From the NCBI GenBank assembly GCA_003157225.1, contig PMIZ01000413.1:9690-18941 (forward strand): a stretch of DNA of 9,252 nt. Reading direction: 5' to 3'. Below the pieces are notes generated by a model, which ran no database searches, was not told the DNA's origin, and saw nothing but the letters and a program-made list of their open reading frames with translations. Origin of the DNA: Actinomycetota bacterium (lineage in GTDB: Bacteria > Actinomycetota > Thermoleophilia > RBG-16-64-13). The position numbers and the translations under genes are program-made. Each line of letters begins with the position of its first letter. Within the stretch, counting starts at the first letter, position 1. This document shows positions 5,685 through 9,252 of this stretch, piece by piece.

Positions 5685-7355
5685 CTATTTCGCTTTCCAG
5701 GTGTTCGCCCAGTCCCAACGGATGAAGCCTTCGGCCGGGTACATGGTATGCACCTTGTCGGTGATGCTGATACCGGTGAGCGACTCGTAGAGCGGGATCA
5801 TCATCTCGTTGTCGTGCATGTACTTGACGATCGCTTCGGCACCGGCGATCTGGCCGGCTTCGTCCGTCGCCTTGTTGGCCGTGTTGACCAGCGTCTTGAA
5901 GTCCTCCGGACGGCCCAGACTGGCCAGGTTGGTCATCGGGGTCTGCGACCACCAGCGGTTGATGGAGATGAGACCGTTCGGGTCCATGCCGCTGAACATG
6001 AGGGCGACATCTTTCCAACCGGTCCCGAAGACGCCGCCATAGAAGGCGCCCGCGTCAACGATGGAGAGGTTGGTCTGGAAGCCGGCCTTGTCGAGGTAGC
6101 CCTTGATGGCCTCGGCGTAGCTGTTGCCGCCGCCCGTGGACGCGATGGCCATGAGGTCGATCTTGCAGGGATTGGTGTCCGAGTAGCCGACCGAGGCCAG
6201 AAGCGATTTGGCTTTTGCAGGATCGTACTTGTACGGGTCGGTAACAGCGTTGCCGCCCCATTCGCTAGTGGGCTCAACGGCGTAGATGGGCACGTCGAAG
6301 CCATAGCCGAGCGACGTCGTCATCTCTTCCTTGTTGATGGCGTACTCGAGCGCCTTGCGCACTTCCGGCTTGGCGCACGGGGACTTCGGATCAATCGTGT
6401 TGGGCATCAGGTGCCAGATAAACCCGGCCCACCCCGACTGATCGATGAAGCCGGCCTTCTTCATTGTGTCCCGAGCCTGCGAGTCGCCGGCCAAGATGTC
6501 GGCCTGGCCCGCCTGCATCATCTGGGTCGCGGTGGTCATGTCGGGGATGACCTTGACGTCGACCTCGTCGAGGTACGGCAGGTTCTGGTCGCCCTTGGCC
6601 CAGTAGTTGGGGTTCTTCACCCAGGTGAGCGATTGGTCGCGGACATACGACTTCAGGATGAACGGGCCGGTGCCCACAAGGTTGTCCGTGGCCCACGCCT
6701 GACGGGCTTTGTCATCGGCGCCGGCTTTGTTGTAGGCTGCCTCGGAGAACATGGGCATCCAGCCGAACATCTGGATCAGCTGGTTGTGCCAGTAGTTCAG
6801 GTGGATCACGAAGGTGTACTTGCCCGTGACTTCGACGCTCTTGATGGCATCGGCGTACTGGAGCTTCTTGCCGGCGATGCCGATATCGTACATCCACTTC
6901 GCGTTGTCGGCGGTCAGCTCGGTGCCATCGCTGAACATGATGCCCTGATTCAACTCACACGTCATGGTGAGCGCCGTGGGATCCTCGACGAAGCTCTTCG
7001 CCAGGAAGGGCTGCAGCTTCTTGTCTTTGTAGTCCATGAGCCGCTCGACGCCTGGGAAGACCGAGGCTTCCTCGGTGGGACCCATCTTCGGCCACCAGCC
7101 CACGTCCTGCGGGCCCGAGGAGATGACGTAGGTGAGCGTCCCGCCGGCAACCGGCTGCAACGCGGTGGTGGTGGTCTCGGCCGGTGCCGTAGTCGTGGTC
7201 TCGGCCGGTGCCGTAGTCGTGGTCTCGGCCGGTGCCGTCGTCACAGTCGACGCCGCGGTGGTCGTAGTCGTGCCGCCGCAACCCACCATGGCCATCATCA
7301 CGATGGCGACCAAGAGTAGAACGCCAATGCCCCATGCTGCTTTTCTTCGATTCAC
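5685..7355 (-). CDS. ABC transporter substrate-binding lipoprotein, family 5 (peptide/nickel type)
   Basis: This 556-residue protein is an extracytoplasmic family 5 solute-binding protein. It has a basic start (MNRRK), a hydrophobic signal segment (8-24) and a lipobox-like MVGC with Cys26 as the lipid anchor. A Thr/Ala/Pro/Glu linker (29-65) includes three APAETTTT units. The binding domain begins near 71 (GGTLTYVISS) and shows family hallmarks such as LAKSF, FSDGTELTADNAKW (141-154), VGTGPFILKSY, NPNYW and the KSLLASVGY region. Such proteins capture oligopeptides, nickel complexes or other small solutes for a Dpp/Opp-type importer; sequence alone does not give the ligand. The GTG at 7355 is chosen over an upstream ATG at 7427 because GAAGGGGG lies 7 nt before it and the signal peptide then starts properly. 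It is last in the cluster after the two ATPase genes and the cupin gene, with a 158-nt gap upstream, so it may have its own promoter. Confidence 0.93.
   Translation of the reverse strand: MNRRKAAWGIGVLLLVAIVMMAMVGCGGTTTTTAASTVTTAPAETTTTAPAETTTTAPAETTTTALQPVAGGTLTYVISSGPQDVGWWPKMGPTEEASVFPGVERLMDYKDKKLQPFLAKSFVEDPTALTMTCELNQGIMFSDGTELTADNAKWMYDIGIAGKKLQYADAIKSVEVTGKYTFVIHLNYWHNQLIQMFGWMPMFSEAAYNKAGADDKARQAWATDNLVGTGPFILKSYVRDQSLTWVKNPNYWAKGDQNLPYLDEVDVKVIPDMTTATQMMQAGQADILAGDSQARDTMKKAGFIDQSGWAGFIWHLMPNTIDPKSPCAKPEVRKALEYAINKEEMTTSLGYGFDVPIYAVEPTSEWGGNAVTDPYKYDPAKAKSLLASVGYSDTNPCKIDLMAIASTGGGNSYAEAIKGYLDKAGFQTNLSIVDAGAFYGGVFGTGWKDVALMFSGMDPNGLISINRWWSQTPMTNLASLGRPEDFKTLVNTANKATDEAGQIAGAEAIVKYMHDNEMMIPLYESLTGISITDKVHTMYPAEGFIRWDWANTWKAK
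7171..7242 (-). repeat. Three tandem 24-bp units coding for the lipoprotein linker
   Basis: Units at 7171-7194, 7195-7218 and 7219-7242 (plus strand GTGGTCTCGGCCGGTGCCGT, then AGTC) are identical except for one base in the third. They keep frame and encode repeats of APAETTTT between the lipid anchor and the binding domain. Such arrays can change copy number by slippage, which would alter the length of the tether. Confidence 0.85.
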
Positions 7356-7507
7356 TTCCGAACCCCCTTCTTGAACGGCTCGCTCCTGAGCATTCTCATG
7401 CCGTTTCGATAGTCGCACACACAGCATAATCCCGACCTCGCCCCGAGAACCCCGAGATACTCACCCCCTTCTGACGTCTACCCCTTACTCAGCAAACAAT
7501 GGAGTCT

Positions 7508-7525
7508 CCGGCCTCAAGTGGCCGG
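7508..7525 (-). terminator. Weak hairpin at the end of the cupin gene
   Basis: CCGGCC and GGCCGG form a 6-bp stem around six bases and include the cupin stop codon. On the minus strand it is followed by GAGACTCCATTGTTTG, which has only a short T-rich part. It could partly separate the cupin gene from the binding-protein gene. The rest of this 158-nt gap (7356-7513) shows no promoter I can defend. Confidence 0.25.
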
Positions 7526-7975
7526 CTTCCGGATGTAGTCATCCGTAAAACAGAGATCCTGATGGATCATCGGCTTGGCGGGATCGTCCACTCGAGTGTA
7601 CCGCAATGGGCAGTGACGCAGGCCCGGCGGTATGTGCACCATGAACGGCTCGGTGAAGATGAAGGTCTCGAGTATTCCTCCTTCTTCGCCAAGAGTGAAC
7701 TCGACCTCGCCGCCGAGATCGAGCATGTCTCGCATGTCGCCGCCGTAGAACGAGAGATATTGATCGAAGTCGTGCGTATGGGTATGCTCGACCATCTCGA
7801 ACGGCTCTGTGATGGCGAAGGTCGCCAGCCTGAACCCCTTGCTCTCAGGCACGTCCAAGCCGAACAGTACGATTGCCGGGCTCGGCACCTCGTGCATGTG
7901 GGGATGGGACTGGATTTTGATCTCATCGCCCACTCGGAAGTACTTCTTGTATGGTGATTTCTCCAGCTTTTCCAA
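7514..7975 (-). CDS. Small single-domain cupin protein, probable metal binding, function unknown
   Basis: This 153-residue protein carries both cupin motifs. Motif 1 is H66-x-H68-x3-Q72-x6-G79 (HTHDFDQYLSFYGG), with Gln where Glu is usual; motif 2 is P116-x-G118-x2-H121 (PPGLRH). His66, His68, Gln72 and His121 would form the metal site. The flanking His64 and an N-terminal SHPHMHE add more histidines. I do not recognise a specific family. Metal-bound cupins of this size act as dioxygenases, isomerases, decarboxylases or ligand sensors. It starts with TTG at 7975; GGAGG lies 11 nt upstream, a little far, so the start is less sure. It sits 96 nt after the transporter ATPase gene and before the binding-protein gene on the same strand, so it may act on the imported compound. 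That link is inference. Confidence 0.82.
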   Translation of the reverse strand: MEKLEKSPYKKYFRVGDEIKIQSHPHMHEVPSPAIVLFGLDVPESKGFRLATFAITEPFEMVEHTHTHDFDQYLSFYGGDMRDMLDLGGEVEFTLGEEGGILETFIFTEPFMVHIPPGLRHCPLRYTRVDDPAKPMIHQDLCFTDDYIRKPAT

Positions 7976-8071
7976 GGTCGCTTCGCCCTCCTCTCCTCGC
8001 GGCCCTCGTCACGATCACGTTCTCGACTTGCCGGCACCTGCCGCGCGGCTCCGAGACCGCCCCGTCTACCC

Positions 8072-9097
8072 TCACTTGACCCCAAGGCACGCGACCTCGT
8101 GGTCGTTGCCCACCGACTTGAGACTCGGAATCGCTGTCCGACACGCCTCCGTCGCCTCCGGACACCTCGGGTGGAACGTGCATCCCGAGGGCGGATTCAC
8201 CGGACTCGGAACCTCGCCCTCCAACACGATCCTCTCGCGCCCCTCCTCTATGTCCGGGTCGGGAACGCAGACCGCCGACAGCAGAGCCCGCGTGTACGGG
8301 TGGATCGGATTGGCGTAGAGCTCGACGGGAGTCGTGATCTCCAGGATACGCCCGAGATACATGACTGCGATCCGGTCGCTGATGTGCTTGACCACCGACA
8401 GGTCGTGCGCGATGAAGATGTAACTGAGGCCGGATAGACCTTCTCTCAAGTCGACCAGGAGGTTGATGATCTGAGCTTGGATAGACACGTCCAGCGCGGA
8501 CACTGGCTCGTCGCAGATGATGAGGCTCGGGTCGCCAGCCAGAGCCCTCGCGATGCCTATGCGCTGCCGTTGGCCCCCGCTGAACTCGTGGGGGAAGCGC
8601 CCCAAGAGGCTCGCGTCCAGACCGACCTTCGCGAACAGGCCCTTCACTCTCTCGTTGTAGTTGTCCCGGCTCTGGACCAGGCGGTGCACCTTGAGCGGCT
8701 CGCCTACGATGCTTCCGGCGGTTTGCCTTGGGTCCAGGGAACCGTAGGGGTCCTGGAAAATGACCGCGATCTCACGCCGGAGAGGCCTGAATTCCTTCTC
8801 CTGCATCGTGGAGATGTCGGTGCCCTTGAATCGGATCGTTCCCGCGGTGGGCTTGTAGAGCCGGCATATGCACCGGCCTACGGTCGTCTTGCCGCACCCG
8901 CTCTCGCCGACCAGGCCCAGAGTCTCTCCGCGCCTCATGGAGAACGTCACCCCGTCTACGGCTTTGATCTCGCCAACCTTCCGCCTCAGTAGCCCCCGGG
9001 TGATGGGGAAGTACATCTTGAGGGAATCGATCTCGAGAACGTGAGCGTTTGTGGTCGCGGTTCTAGCCGCTTGAGTTGTCTCCGGGTCGGTCGTCAT
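8072..9097 (-). CDS. ABC transporter ATPase, DppF/OppF type
   Basis: This 341-residue ATP-binding subunit belongs to a peptide/nickel-type importer. All catalytic motifs are intact: Walker A GESGCGKT (64-71), Q-loop Gln115 ([11 protein letters not shown], a DppF/OppF hallmark), signature FSGGQRQR (172-179), Walker B LIICDEP (192-198), D-loop SALD (200-203) and switch His231. The C-terminal extension (from about 265, [11 protein letters not shown]) ends in the family's cysteine-containing region with Cys306, 312, 319 and 337, which in some members holds an iron-sulfur cluster. It works at the inner face of the membrane with a DppD partner. The ATG at 9097 has GGAGG 10 nt upstream and overlaps the stop codon of the preceding gene as ATGA, showing tight coupling. 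A longer open frame to 9187 lies within that preceding gene and is not the start. Confidence 0.95.
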   Translation of the reverse strand: MTTDPETTQAARTATTNAHVLEIDSLKMYFPITRGLLRRKVGEIKAVDGVTFSMRRGETLGLVGESGCGKTTVGRCICRLYKPTAGTIRFKGTDISTMQEKEFRPLRREIAVIFQDPYGSLDPRQTAGSIVGEPLKVHRLVQSRDNYNERVKGLFAKVGLDASLLGRFPHEFSGGQRQRIGIARALAGDPSLIICDEPVSALDVSIQAQIINLLVDLREGLSGLSYIFIAHDLSVVKHISDRIAVMYLGRILEITTPVELYANPIHPYTRALLSAVCVPDPDIEEGRERIVLEGEVPSPVNPPSGCTFHPRCPEATEACRTAIPSLKSVGNDHEVACLGVK

Positions 9098-9252
9098 GAA
9101 TTCGCATCCTCCGCGCGCATGTAGCACCGCGTCAGGTGGCCATCTCCGTCCACCGGTATCAACTCCGGCCAGGCTTGGACTCGGCATCGCTCGGTCCGCT
9201 CAGCACACCGAGGAAAGAACGCGCACCTGTCCGCCAGGTCGATGAGGTTCGG
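9094..9252 (-). CDS. ABC transporter ATPase, DppD/OppD type, C-terminal end only (truncated by window edge)
   Basis: A frame entering from the right edge encodes the last 52 residues before TGA. It contains [14 protein letters not shown] (Cys10, 16 and 23) and a later Cys43 (LTRCYM), the cysteine pattern of the C-terminal extension of DppD/OppD-type ATPases, the usual first partner of the DppF-type subunit. The stop codon overlaps the next start as ATGA. The ATPase core and, presumably, the two permease genes lie outside the window. Confidence 0.85.
   Translation of the reverse strand, partial: PNLIDLADRCAFFPRCAERTERCRVQAWPELIPVDGDGHLTRCYMRAEDANS

Noticed and set aside
7171..7242. Regular repeats as a possible CRISPR array
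   Set aside because: The units are directly adjacent without spacers, keep the reading frame and encode a low-complexity linker.
5592..7319. A 575-codon plus-strand open frame opposite the binding-protein gene
   Set aside because: It is antisense to a gene with a clear signal peptide, lipobox and family motifs. Its translation is Val/Gly/Arg-rich without a recognisable domain, as expected from the complement of a GC-rich gene.
9098..9187. Upstream ATG at 9187 as the start of the DppF-type ATPase
   Set aside because: The extra 30 residues overlap the end of the DppD-type gene in another frame, and the ATG at 9097 has a ribosome site and ATGA overlap.

Overview
This window is a high-GC bacterial segment from an organism with an anaerobic style of metabolism. 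It carries an iron-sulfur molybdenum hydroxylase, a flavin/iron-sulfur ene-reductase and, at its centre, hgcA and hgcB, the gene pair required for mercury methylation. GTG and TTG starts, strong G+C bias, and a lipoprotein with a Thr/Ala/Pro/Glu repeat linker suggest a high-GC Gram-positive lineage, perhaps an anaerobic actinobacterium. That taxonomic placement is inference only. No rRNA, tRNA, CRISPR array, transposase or integrase was found.

Layout. At 1-756 (minus) is the N-terminal part of a Mop-type aldehyde oxidoreductase, running off the left edge. At 1044-3523 (minus) lies the most interesting block, in transcription order: a MarR-family regulator with a Cys-Cys/Cys motif, hgcA overlapping it by 14 nt, hgcB 16 nt later, and, after a 249-nt gap, a universal stress protein. 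At 3639-5591 (plus), divergent from the regulator, is a 650-residue ene-reductase of the 2,4-dienoyl-CoA reductase/trimethylamine dehydrogenase type. The 115-nt divergent region holds a perfect 13-bp palindrome that overlaps the regulator's start codon and probable -10 box. At 5597-5661, strong hairpins separate this gene from a convergent transporter cluster. At 5685-9252 (minus), in transcription order, are the end of a DppD/OppD-type ATPase, a DppF/OppF-type ATPase, a small cupin protein, and a family 5 solute-binding lipoprotein.

How the genes work together. HgcA is a membrane corrinoid protein that transfers a methyl group to Hg(II), and HgcB is the ferredoxin that supports it. The overlap with the MarR-like gene implies one transcript and translational coupling. 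The regulator, with its paired cysteines, may therefore sense a thiol-reactive ligand such as Hg(II), As(III) or an electrophile, and set hgcAB expression and possibly that of the divergent reductase. The transporter genes are a separate unit that imports a peptide-like or other small solute, with a cupin of unknown activity inside it. Functions come from motif reading, without database searches.
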